Below the pieces are notes generated by a model that saw only the letters and a list, made by a program, of their open reading frames with translations, made no database searches and was not told the DNA's origin. The position numbers and the translations under genes are program-made. Below, in pieces: positions 33,756 through 41,861 of a stretch of DNA of 64,000 nt; within the stretch, counting starts at the first letter, position 1, and each line of letters opens with the position of its first letter. Source of the stretch: Duganella radicis (GTDB taxonomy: Bacteria; Pseudomonadota; Gammaproteobacteria; Burkholderiales; Burkholderiaceae_D); NCBI RefSeq assembly GCF_009720825.1, contig NZ_WNKY01000015.1:1-64000 (forward strand), given 5' to 3'.

Positions 33756-35319
33756 ATTCGGGAGCTCCCTGCGGTTGGGTGGAATAGTCGAAATCGCCGC
33801 TCATCCACACGCCGATCTGGTTGATGCTGGTGGCTTGCGCCGGCACCGCGCGCGACAGGCGGCCGTCCGCCAGCACGGCGAGACGGTCGCCTAGCATGAA
33901 TAATTCGTCCAGTTCCTCGGACAGCACCAGCACCGCCACGCCCTGGTCGCGCATGTCGATGATGGCCTGGCGGATCAGCATGGCGGCGCCGATGTCCACG
34001 CCCCAAGTCGGCTGGGCGAACACCATGACCCTGGGCGCCAGCAGGATCTCGCGGCCGACGATGAACTTTTGCAGGTTGCCGCCAGAGAGCGAGGCCGCCG
34101 CCGATGCCGTGCCGCCGCATTTGACCTTGAAGCGCTCAATCACCCGCTCCGCAAACGCACGCACCGCCCCGCGCTGGATCAGTCCTTTGCGCAGCATGGC
34201 GCCGGCGGTTGCGTCACGGCCTTGCCGCCCGGCCGGCACGTAGCCGGTCAGCAGCGCGTTATCGGCCAGCGACAAGTCAGGCACCGCGCCGCGTCCCAGC
34301 CGCTCCTCCGGCACGAAGCCGAGGCCCAGCTGGCGGCGCTGGGCCGCATCGAGCGCGCCGACATCCTGCCCGCACAGCCGTATCGTCCCTTCCCGCACGC
34401 TCAGCGTGCGCTCGCCGGAAATCGCCTTCAACAGCTCCTGCTGACCATTGCCCGAAATCCCGGCGATGCCGACAATCTCGCCGCTACGCAGCGACAAGCT
34501 CACCTCCTTGAGCCGCGTGCCGAACGGATCGTCGCTCTTCACGCACAGGCCATCGAGCGACAGCAACACCTCGCCCGGCTCGCGCGGCTGGTGCACACAA
34601 ACCGGCAGCTCGCGGCCGATCATCAACTCGGCCAGCGATTTGGCGCTCTCCTGCTTCGGCAGCGCGGTTCCGGACACGCGCCCGCCGCGCAGCACCGTGG
34701 CCTTGTCGCACAAGGATTGAATCTCATCGAGCTTGTGGCTGATATACAGAATGCTCACGCCCTCCGCCGCCAGCCGCCGCAGCGACTCGAACAGCTTAAG
34801 CACCGCGTCCGGCGTCAGCACCGAGGTCGGCTCGTCCATGATCAGCAGCTTGGGCGATTGCAGCAGACAGCGCACAATCTCCACCCGCTGCCGCTCGCCC
34901 ACCGACATGCTGTGCACCAGCCGCTCCGGATCCAGCGGCAAACCATACTGCTCCGACACGGCGCGGATGCGCGGCGCCAGCGCCGCCGGCGACTGCTTGT
35001 CATCCAGCGCCAGCGCGATGTTCTCGGCCACCGTCAGCGTCTCGAACAAGGCGAAGTGCTGGAACACCATGCCGATACCCAGCTTGCGCGCATCGTGCGG
35101 CGAGTGGATGTGGACCTGCCGGCCCTCCCACATGATCTGGCCGGCATCCGGCTTGACCACGCCGTAAATGATCTTCATCAGCGTGCTCTTGCCGGCGCCG
35201 TTCTCGCCCAGCACAGCGTGGATCTCGCCCGGCATCACGCTCAGGTTCACATCGGCATTGGCCACCACCGAGGGATAGATCTTGGAGATGCCGAGCATCT
35301 GCAAGCGCGGTTCAGTCAT
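33742..35319 (-). CDS. ABC transporter ATP-binding protein, two cassettes (YufO/RbsA-like)
   Basis: A 525-residue protein with two ABC cassettes. The first has Walker A GENGAGKS (38-45), signature MSVGERQRVEI and Walker B LLIMDEPTS. The second has a divergent Walker A region (GISGNGQQELLKAISG) and signature LSGGNLQKF. It powers import of the BMP-bound solute. The ATG at 35319 has GGAAGACGCCG upstream; codons further upstream in the frame run through the divergent promoter region. One cassette being degenerate is normal in this subfamily. Confidence 0.93.
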   Translation of the reverse strand: MTEPRLQMLGISKIYPSVVANADVNLSVMPGEIHAVLGENGAGKSTLMKIIYGVVKPDAGQIMWEGRQVHIHSPHDARKLGIGMVFQHFALFETLTVAENIALALDDKQSPAALAPRIRAVSEQYGLPLDPERLVHSMSVGERQRVEIVRCLLQSPKLLIMDEPTSVLTPDAVLKLFESLRRLAAEGVSILYISHKLDEIQSLCDKATVLRGGRVSGTALPKQESAKSLAELMIGRELPVCVHQPREPGEVLLSLDGLCVKSDDPFGTRLKEVSLSLRSGEIVGIAGISGNGQQELLKAISGERTLSVREGTIRLCGQDVGALDAAQRRQLGLGFVPEERLGRGAVPDLSLADNALLTGYVPAGRQGRDATAGAMLRKGLIQRGAVRAFAERVIERFKVKCGGTASAAASLSGGNLQKFIVGREILLAPRVMVFAQPTWGVDIGAAMLIRQAIIDMRDQGVAVLVLSEELDELFMLGDRLAVLADGRLSRAVPAQATSINQIGVWMSGDFDYSTQPQGAPEYVQA

Positions 35320-35334
35320 CGGCGTCTTCCTCCA

Positions 35335-35491
35335 TCGTATACAAAACAGGACAGAACTACAGACGCAAGTAGCATGCCACATCCATGCACCGGAAAACGT
35401 GCCGTTTCGGCCCGCCACTCCCCAAAAGCGTGCGCAAATGGCCCAAACAAAGTCGTTTCGTACACAATCTGTGCCCATGCTTTGTACACAA
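35335..35491. promoter_or_regulatory. Three copies of TYGTAYACAA between the ABC operon and gntR
   Basis: TCGTATACAA (35335-35344), TCGTACACAA (35458-35467) and TTGTACACAA (35482-35491) lie in the 231-base divergent gap. The first is 16 bases before the ABC ATPase start; the other two are 60-93 bases before the GntR start and 24 bases apart. A fourth copy with one mismatch, TTGGATACAA, lies at 36321-36330 before the Tsx-like gene. The half-palindromic GT-N2-AC core suits a FadR-type GntR protein. Cognate binding is inference. Confidence 0.6.
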
Positions 35492-35550
35492 GCTAGCACG
35501 CTTCCTGCTTAACCAAAGGTACGCATCATTCATCTCTGGAGAACCACGCA

Positions 35551-36261
35551 ATGGCCGACAAGCGCAAAGCCGGGCAAGCAGTCAAACGCGGTACCACCGC
35601 CGTCGACATGCGTATCTACAAGGCCGTCGTCAACGCCGTCATGAGTCACCGCCTGCCGCCCGGCCCCCACCTGGGCGAGGCCGATTTCTGCGAGCTGTAT
35701 CAGGTCAGCCGCACCACCGTGCGCAAGGCGCTGCAACGGCTGGCGCATGACCACATCATCGAGCTGCGCCCCAATCGCGGCGCGGTGATCGCCTCGCCCA
35801 CGCCGCGGGAGGCGCGCGAGATCTTCGCCGCGCGACGCGCCATCGAACGCGAGATCGTGCCGCTGGTGATCCGCAACGCCACGCCGGAATCGATCCGGCA
35901 CATCCGCGCGGCGCTGGCGGCGGAAGACGCGGCGCGCCGCAGCGGCGACCGCGCCGGCTGGATACGGCTGGGCGGCGAGTTCCACCTGCTGCTGGCGCAA
36001 CTGGCCGGCAACCACGTGCTGCAACGCTTCATGCAGGAGCTGGTGTCGCGCTGCTCGCTGATCATCGCCCTGTACGAAACGCCCGGCAGCGCCATGTGCG
36101 AGAACGACGAGCACCAGAACCTGGCCACCCTGATCGAGAAAGGAAAAGTAAAGGAAGCCACCCATCTGATCGAACACCACCTGCTGGAAATCGAAGCACG
36201 ATTGCGACTGGCGGAGCAAGACAAAAAAGTCAATTTGGCGGAAGTGTTGTCCGGACGCTGA
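35551..36261 (+). CDS. GntR-family regulator (FadR/FCD subfamily)
   Basis: A 236-residue protein: winged HTH at about 18-85 (VVNAVMSHRLPPGPHLGEADFCELYQVSRTTVRKALQRL) and a helical FCD effector domain at about 90-215 with metal-ligand-like residues (EFHLLLAQLAGN, HHLLEIE). It is divergent from the ABC operon and begins the arm with the porin-like, binding-protein, oxygenase and deaminase genes. It probably represses both arms through the repeated TYGTAYACAA motif and responds to a purine or a degradation product. Confidence 0.9.
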   Translation: MADKRKAGQAVKRGTTAVDMRIYKAVVNAVMSHRLPPGPHLGEADFCELYQVSRTTVRKALQRLAHDHIIELRPNRGAVIASPTPREAREIFAARRAIEREIVPLVIRNATPESIRHIRAALAAEDAARRSGDRAGWIRLGGEFHLLLAQLAGNHVLQRFMQELVSRCSLIIALYETPGSAMCENDEHQNLATLIEKGKVKEATHLIEHHLLEIEARLRLAEQDKKVNLAEVLSGR

Positions 36262-36376
36262 ATAGTTGGCCCGCATCTTGCTAACGAGGTAGACGAGATT
36301 GAATCCAATTGCTAAAACGATTGGATACAAAAAAAGTGCTTTCAAACCTGATCATTACCACTTGAATGGAGCTCGT

Positions 36377-37225
36377 ATGTCACATCTCGTCCGCCGCGCC
36401 GCCGCACTCGCCCTCCTCGCCACTTGCACCGCGCAGGCGGCCGACTGGAGCGATACGTCGCTGAGCTACCGCTATGGCACCAAGTTCGCCGAGCCATTCA
36501 ACAACAACGACATCACCAAGAACATCGTCAACCTGAGCAGCGTCTCCGGCTACAAATACGGCAAAAACTTCTTCAGTGTCGACCTGCTGATGTCGTCCGA
36601 ACTGGACCCGTCGGCGGCCGGCTCCAACAGCGGCGCGCACGAGGCCTATGTGGTGTATCGTCACACGCTGGACTTCGGCAAGATCTTCAAGCAGAGCTAC
36701 GCCTTCGGCCCGGTGCGCGGCGTCGGCGCCACCCTCGGTTTCGACTACAACAGCAAGACCGACGCCGGCTACAACTCCAAGAAGCGCATGGTGGTGGCCG
36801 GGCCGACCCTGATGCTGGACGTGCCGGGCTTCCTCGACGTCAGCCTGCTGGCCCTGTGGGAATCGAACGCACCGTACAACACCTTCACCAACCAGGCCAC
36901 GCCGCGCTACGCCTACAAAACGCACGCCATGCTGACCGGCGCCTGGGGCATCCCGTTCAACATCGGCATCCCGCTGTCGTTCGAGGGCTACGCCAACTTC
37001 ATCACCGCCAAAGGCACCAATGAATTCGGCGGCGGCACCGCGCCGGAGACCAACATCGACATGCAGATCATGTACGACATCAGCGAAGCGGTGGGCACGC
37101 CGAAGAATACCTTCAAGATCGGCGTCGAGTACCAATACTGGCGCAACAAGTTCGGCAACCCAAGCACCAACAATCCCGGCGCCACCGCCAAGACGCCGAT
37201 GGTGCGCGCCGAATACCACTTCTAA
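36377..37225 (+). CDS. Outer-membrane channel, Tsx (nucleoside-specific) family
   Basis: A 282-residue outer-membrane protein: signal peptide (MSHLVRRAAALALLATCTAQAA|D), then alternating strands with aromatic belts (SLSYRYGTKFAEPFNNNDITKN, NFFSVDLLMSS, FKIGVEYQYWRNKFGN) and a final ...MVRAEYHF strand. It resembles Tsx-like nucleoside channels, which suits the adjacent purine transporter. The ATG at 36377 has GGAGCTCGT upstream; the upstream frame from 36299 includes the promoter region. BMP gene follows after 24 bases. Confidence 0.82.
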   Translation: MSHLVRRAAALALLATCTAQAADWSDTSLSYRYGTKFAEPFNNNDITKNIVNLSSVSGYKYGKNFFSVDLLMSSELDPSAAGSNSGAHEAYVVYRHTLDFGKIFKQSYAFGPVRGVGATLGFDYNSKTDAGYNSKKRMVVAGPTLMLDVPGFLDVSLLALWESNAPYNTFTNQATPRYAYKTHAMLTGAWGIPFNIGIPLSFEGYANFITAKGTNEFGGGTAPETNIDMQIMYDISEAVGTPKNTFKIGVEYQYWRNKFGNPSTNNPGATAKTPMVRAEYHF

Positions 37226-37249
37226 TCCTCTCAACGCAAAGGAACTCGC

Positions 37250-38326
37250 ATGATGAATCGCCGCAAAGTACTCGCCGCCCTGGCCACCGCTTCCGCGCTG
37301 GCCGCCGCGCCTTCGTTCGCCGCCGATCCGCTGAAGGTGGGCTTCATCTATGTCGGCCCGGTGGGCGACGCCGGCTGGACCTACGCACACGATCAGGCCC
37401 GCCTGGCGCTGGAGAAGGAACTGGGCGGCAAGGTGAAAACCAGCTACGTGGAAAACGTGCCCGAAGGCGCGGACGCCGAACGCGTGATCCGCAAGCTGGT
37501 GGCCGAAGGGAACAAGCTGATTTTCACCACCTCCTTCGGCTATATGAACGCGACCGAAAAAGTCGCCAGGACCACGCCCGGCGTGACCTTCATGCACGCC
37601 ACCGGCTTCAAGACCGGCAAGAACTTCGGCACCTACGAATCGCGCCTGTATGAAGGCGCTTACCTGAACGGCATCCTGGCCGGCAAGATGACCAAGTCGA
37701 ATACGCTGGGCTTCATCGCTTCCTTCCCGGTACCCGAGGTGATCCGCAACATCAACGCCTTCACGCTGGGTGCGCAAAGCGTCAATCCGAAGATCAAGAC
37801 CAAGGTGATCTGGGTGAACTCGTGGTACGACCCGGCCAAGGAACGCCAGGCCGCTGAAACGCTGGTGGCGCAAGGCGCGGACGTGATGGCGCAGAACACC
37901 GACTCGCCGGCCACGCTGCAAGTGGCGCAGGAAAAGGGCGTGTATGCCTTCGGCTGGGACTCGGACATGTCCAAGTTCGCACCGAAAGCGCACCTGACGG
38001 CGGCCACCAACGACTGGTCCGGCTACTACATCAACACCGCCAAGGCGGTGCTGGCCGGCACCTGGAAAACCGAGTCGTATCGCGGCGGCCTGAAAGAAGG
38101 CATGGTCAAGATGTCCAAGGTGAACCCGGTGGTGCCGGCGGAAACCGTGAAGCTGTTCGACGAGAAGAAGGCCGCGCTCACCGCCGGCAGCTTCGATCCG
38201 TTCACCGGTCCGATCAAGGACCAGTCGGGCGCGGTGAAATATGCCGCCGGCGTGAAGATTCCCGAGAAGGAGCTGCTGGGCATGAACTTCTACGTCCAGG
38301 GCGTGGAAGGCACGATACCGAAATAA
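37250..38326 (+). CDS. BMP-family ABC transporter substrate-binding protein
   Basis: A 358-residue periplasmic protein with a signal peptide (MMNRRKVLAALATASALAAAPSFAA|D) and a Bmp/PnrA-type fold: VGFIYVGPVGDAGWTYAHDQ near 30, FTTSFGYMNATEKVA near 92, YEGAYLNGILAGKMTK near 130 and GWDSDMSKFAPKAHL near 230. Members bind purine nucleosides or related bases. It is the binding partner of the ABC transporter encoded divergently. CAAAGGAACTCGC precedes the ATG. Confidence 0.93.
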   Translation: MMNRRKVLAALATASALAAAPSFAADPLKVGFIYVGPVGDAGWTYAHDQARLALEKELGGKVKTSYVENVPEGADAERVIRKLVAEGNKLIFTTSFGYMNATEKVARTTPGVTFMHATGFKTGKNFGTYESRLYEGAYLNGILAGKMTKSNTLGFIASFPVPEVIRNINAFTLGAQSVNPKIKTKVIWVNSWYDPAKERQAAETLVAQGADVMAQNTDSPATLQVAQEKGVYAFGWDSDMSKFAPKAHLTAATNDWSGYYINTAKAVLAGTWKTESYRGGLKEGMVKMSKVNPVVPAETVKLFDEKKAALTAGSFDPFTGPIKDQSGAVKYAAGVKIPEKELLGMNFYVQGVEGTIPK

Positions 38327-38328
38327 GC

Positions 38329-39312
38329 ATGGACCCGGTCCTTTACAACGACTGGCACCCGGTCGCGCTCTCCAGCCAGATCGCGGCCGGCGCCATGCTG
38401 GCCACCGACCTGCTGGAGACGCGCCTGGTGCTGTGGCGCGACAGCGGCGGCGTGCTGCACGCGTGGGAGGACCGCTGCCCGCATCGCGGCACGCGGCTTT
38501 CCATGGGCACGCTGCAAGAGGACACGCTGCGTTGCCCTTATCACGGCTGGGCTTTCGGCAAAGCAGGCCGCTGCACCCACATCCCGGCGCTGCCCGATGC
38601 GCCGTTGAAGGCGCAGGTGGCGGTGTTCCAGGTGCGGGAACAGTACGGCATGGCGTGGGTCTGTCTGGGCACGCCGGCGCATGCCGGGCCGCCGGCGTTT
38701 CCCGAATTCGCCGACGACAAACTGCGCCAGGTCTGGTGCGGCCCCTACGACGTGCAGGCCAGCGCGCCGCGCATCATCGAGAACTTTCTCGACATGGCGC
38801 ATTTCGCCTTTGTGCACGAAGGTATCCTCGGCGACAAGCGGCAGCCGGCGGTGCCCGACTACACGGTCGAAACGTTCGAGGATGCGGAGTACGGCAGCGG
38901 CGTGTGGGCCAGGCAGTGCTACGCGTATCAGCCGCAAGCCAGCCGCTCCGCCACCGGCGGCAGCGACATCGAATACACCTACCGCGTGGTGCGCCCGCTG
39001 ACCTCCATCCTGACCAAGCATCCACCGGGCGCGATCCGCGAGGCGATCGCCCTGTTCTCGCAGCCGCTGACCGAGACCGGCACGCGCGTGTGGATCATCA
39101 TGGCGCTGAACGATTTCACTTCCAGCCATGAAGCGATGCGCGCGTTCCAGGACACCATCTTCCTGCAAGATAAACCGATCCTGGAAAGCCAGTATCCGGC
39201 GCGCCTGCCGCTGGCGCCCGGCGCCGAAGTGTCGGTGCGGTGCGACCGCATGTCGCTGGCCTACCGCGCTTATTTGAAACAGCAGGACTTGCACTACGGA
39301 GTCATCAGATGA
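38329..39312 (+). CDS. Rieske-type non-heme iron oxygenase, possibly HpxD-like
   Basis: A 327-residue oxygenase: Rieske [2Fe-2S] domain with C50-x-H52 (CPHRG) and C69-x2-H72 (CPYHGW), then a catalytic domain with the mononuclear iron ligands in NFLDMAHFAFVHEG (N152, D155, H158, H163). It lies 2 bases after the BMP gene and overlaps the deaminase gene by 4 bases, so it is in a purine uptake operon. Family precedents linking such enzymes to purines are HpxD (xanthine hydroxylation in Klebsiella) and the Ndm N-demethylases; aromatic substrates remain possible. A ferredoxin partner is in the divergent operon. Confidence 0.88.
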   Translation: MDPVLYNDWHPVALSSQIAAGAMLATDLLETRLVLWRDSGGVLHAWEDRCPHRGTRLSMGTLQEDTLRCPYHGWAFGKAGRCTHIPALPDAPLKAQVAVFQVREQYGMAWVCLGTPAHAGPPAFPEFADDKLRQVWCGPYDVQASAPRIIENFLDMAHFAFVHEGILGDKRQPAVPDYTVETFEDAEYGSGVWARQCYAYQPQASRSATGGSDIEYTYRVVRPLTSILTKHPPGAIREAIALFSQPLTETGTRVWIIMALNDFTSSHEAMRAFQDTIFLQDKPILESQYPARLPLAPGAEVSVRCDRMSLAYRAYLKQQDLHYGVIR

Positions 39313-39788
39313 ATGCAACACCGCGGGACCATGCATTCCTGACGCGCGTGCTGGCGCTGGCGCAGCGCTCGCGCGACGAAGGCCATCATCCGTTTGCCGC
39401 CATGGTGGTGGCGGCCGATGGCACCGTGATTGCGGAAGCGATGAACGCCTCCGGCAGCGACCGCACGGCGCACGCCGAAATGAACGCGCTGCGCCTCGCC
39501 TCGCAAAAGCACGGGCCGGCCGAACTGGCCGGAGCGACGCTGTATTCCAACGCGGAGCCATGTGCCATGTGCAGCGGCGGCACCTACTGGAGCGGCGTCG
39601 GGCGCGTGGTGTATGGCATGTCGGAAGCCAGCCTGCTGGAGCTGACCGGCAGCGATCCGGAGAACCCGACGCTGTCGCTGCCCTGCCGCACCGTGTTCGC
39701 CGCCGGCCAGCGGCCGACCGAAGTCATCGGACCGCTGCGCGAAGACGAGGCGCGCGCCGCCCACAAGGATTTCTGGCGGCACCCATAA
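39309..39788 (+). CDS. Nucleoside/nucleobase deaminase (guanine/cytidine deaminase-like)
   Basis: A 159-residue CMP/dCMP-deaminase-fold protein with the zinc motifs HAE (residues 55-57; Glu57 catalytic) and PCAMC (84-88). The short length and motif spacing match guanine- or cytosine-type deaminases such as GuaD and TadA-like proteins. It starts inside the stop of the oxygenase gene (ATGA), so it is coupled to it. By context the substrate is likely a purine, for example guanine to xanthine. Confidence 0.9.
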   Translation: MNATPRDHAFLTRVLALAQRSRDEGHHPFAAMVVAADGTVIAEAMNASGSDRTAHAEMNALRLASQKHGPAELAGATLYSNAEPCAMCSGGTYWSGVGRVVYGMSEASLLELTGSDPENPTLSLPCRTVFAAGQRPTEVIGPLREDEARAAHKDFWRHP

Positions 39789-39804
39789 GCCGCCCCACGC
39801 ATTA

Positions 39805-39833
39805 CCTGGATTCCTGCCTTCGCCGGAATGACG
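39805..39833. repeat. REP-like dispersed repeat fragment
   Basis: CCTGGATTCCTGCCTTCGCC, continuing into GGAATGACG, contains an imperfect inverted repeat (ATTCCTGC/GCCGGAAT around CTTC). It resembles the dispersed 'GGATTCCCGCCTTCGCGGGAATGAC' type of repeat seen between genes in many proteobacteria. It lies in the 100-base gap between the deaminase and the S10 peptidase genes. Confidence 0.5.
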
Positions 39834-39888
39834 TAGCAGTGCGTGCTGCTCAGGCGTATCATCCGATATATCCCTACAGGGAGATATC

Positions 39889-41424
39889 GTGGCATTTTCA
39901 GCAAAATTACCAATTGCAGCGGCAGTCGCTGTCGTCCTCTCCGGCTGTGGCGGCGGCGGCGGTGGCGACACGGCGCCGACGCCCCCAGCCACCACGCCCG
40001 TGGTTGCGGGCGCCTATGCCGACAGCACGGTCTACTCCAGCGCCGCCACCGCCTCGCTCACCGCGCCGAATGAAAACGCCGCCGTCATCGCCGGCCATAT
40101 CCAGCTGAACGGCCAGCAGTTCAACTACACCGCCACCACCGGCCATCTGACCGCCAGCGACGTCAAGACCGGCCAACCCGCCGCCTCCTTCTTCTACGTG
40201 GCCTACACCGTGGCCGGCGCCGCCGCCAAACGGCCGCTGATCTTCTTCTACAACGGCGGCCCCGGTTCGGCATCGACCTATCTGCACCTCGGCTCCTTCG
40301 GCCCGCGCCGGCTGGTCAGCACCATCCCCAGCGCCAGCATCCCGCCGGTGCAGCTGGTGGACAACCAGGAGACCCTGCTCGCCAGCGCCGACCTGGTGTT
40401 CGTCGACGCCGTCGGCACCGGCTACTCGCAAGCCATCGCCCCCGGCACCAACGCCGACTTCTGGGGCGTGGACAAGGACGCCGCCGCCTTCCGCGATTTC
40501 GTGCGGCGCTACGTCGCCGTCAACCAGCGCGAGGCCTCGCCCAAATTCCTGTTCGGCGAATCCTACGGCGCGCCGCGCACCGCCGTGCTGGCCAACCTGC
40601 TGGAAACCGCCGGCGTGCAAGTCGATGGCCTGATCCTGCAATCGGCCATCATGGACTACAACAGCAACTGCGGCGTGCTCGATCCCGACGCCGTCAGCTG
40701 CGAGGGCTACATCCCCACCTACGCCCTCACCAGCGCCTACCACCAGCGCGCCGCCGCCGTGCCGGTGGAGACGGTGCGCGGCTTCGCCAGCGGCGGCTAC
40801 CGCACGGCGATTGCCGCCTACCTGTCCGGCAAGGTGGCCGCGCCGGCCGCCGTGCTGGGCCAGCTGTCCGACCTCACCGGCCTGAGCACCCTCACCTGGC
40901 AGCAGCACTTCGACATGCAGCCCGGCTACTACCAGCAGAACGCCGTCAGCGGCCAGCTGCTGGGCCGCTACGACGCCCGCGTGACCGCGCCCAACGGCAG
41001 CACCCTGACCCGTGACGGCGACCCGTCGCTGACCGTGGTGAACGCCGCCTTCTCCAGCAGCATCGCCAGCTACCTCGCGGGCGAGCTGCATTACAGCGCC
41101 GGCTCGGCCTACGCGCCGTTCGCCGACATCATCAACCGCTGGGATTTCCGCCACGACGGCAAGCCGCTGCCGGACACCATCCCGGACCTGGCCGCCGCCA
41201 TGACGCTCAACCCGGCCATGAGGATTTTGGCCATCAACGGCTACCACGACCTGGCCACGCCCTTCCACCAGACCGAGCTGGATCTGGCGCGCCTGGGCGA
41301 CAACCAGGCTATCGCATTGAAATACTATGTGAGCGGTCACATGACGTATCTAGACGACACCGCGCGCCGCCAGCAGCAAACAGATTTGATTAATTTCCTG
41401 AACAGCGTCACAGTGTCACACTAA
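39889..41424 (+). CDS. S10-family serine carboxypeptidase-like lipoprotein (GTG start)
   Basis: A 511-residue protein with a lipoprotein signal (lipobox LSGC, Cys20) followed by a Gly-rich linker. The S10 motifs are visible: NGGPGSAS (near 123), GESYGA with catalytic Ser225, a late Asp in NGYHDLATP, and His in SGHMTY. It should act as a serine carboxypeptidase in the periplasm or at the outer membrane. The GTG at 39889 has GGGAGATATC upstream. It is followed after 32 bases by an EF-hand protein gene. Confidence 0.88.
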   Translation: MAFSAKLPIAAAVAVVLSGCGGGGGGDTAPTPPATTPVVAGAYADSTVYSSAATASLTAPNENAAVIAGHIQLNGQQFNYTATTGHLTASDVKTGQPAASFFYVAYTVAGAAAKRPLIFFYNGGPGSASTYLHLGSFGPRRLVSTIPSASIPPVQLVDNQETLLASADLVFVDAVGTGYSQAIAPGTNADFWGVDKDAAAFRDFVRRYVAVNQREASPKFLFGESYGAPRTAVLANLLETAGVQVDGLILQSAIMDYNSNCGVLDPDAVSCEGYIPTYALTSAYHQRAAAVPVETVRGFASGGYRTAIAAYLSGKVAAPAAVLGQLSDLTGLSTLTWQQHFDMQPGYYQQNAVSGQLLGRYDARVTAPNGSTLTRDGDPSLTVVNAAFSSSIASYLAGELHYSAGSAYAPFADIINRWDFRHDGKPLPDTIPDLAAAMTLNPAMRILAINGYHDLATPFHQTELDLARLGDNQAIALKYYVSGHMTYLDDTARRQQQTDLINFLNSVTVSH

Positions 41425-41456
41425 GCCATGCATCTTCAGATGTGGGGGAGACAATC

Positions 41457-41861
41457 ATGAAGCTTTTGCAACTTGCCATGCTGACGGTCGTGATGGCCAT
41501 GTCGCAAGCCGGCGCGCAGACGCCGGCCACCGATCCTGTTGCGCCAGCCCCGGCTGCCGTGCGCTCCACCCCGGCCTATCCCGAACCCTATCTGCCGCCG
41601 GCGCTGCGCAAGCCGCTGCGCGACGCCACCACCGGCCCGGTGCTGCTGCGCTACCAGGCCATGCAGAAACTGAAAAAGCGCTTTGACGACGCCGACCTCG
41701 ACGGCAGCGGCACGCTGACCCGCGACGAAGCGCGCAAGGCCGGTCTCGGCTTCATCGACAAAAACTTCGAACACATCGACACCTACCAGCGCGGCAACGT
41801 CAGCTTCGACGACCTCAAGGCTTACCTGATGCAGCGCCGCGAAGAGGCGCGCTCGCGCTGA
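41457..41861 (+). CDS. Secreted EF-hand domain protein
   Basis: A 134-residue exported protein with a signal peptide (MKLLQLAMLTVVMAMSQAGA|Q), a proline-rich linker, and one clear EF-hand loop, DADLDGSGTLTRDE. A second, degenerate hand is in HIDTYQRGNVSFDDL. It should bind calcium in the periplasm or outside. The ATG at 41457 has GGGGGAGACAATC upstream. It may form an operon with the S10 peptidase. Confidence 0.82.
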   Translation: MKLLQLAMLTVVMAMSQAGAQTPATDPVAPAPAAVRSTPAYPEPYLPPALRKPLRDATTGPVLLRYQAMQKLKKRFDDADLDGSGTLTRDEARKAGLGFIDKNFEHIDTYQRGNVSFDDLKAYLMQRREEARSR

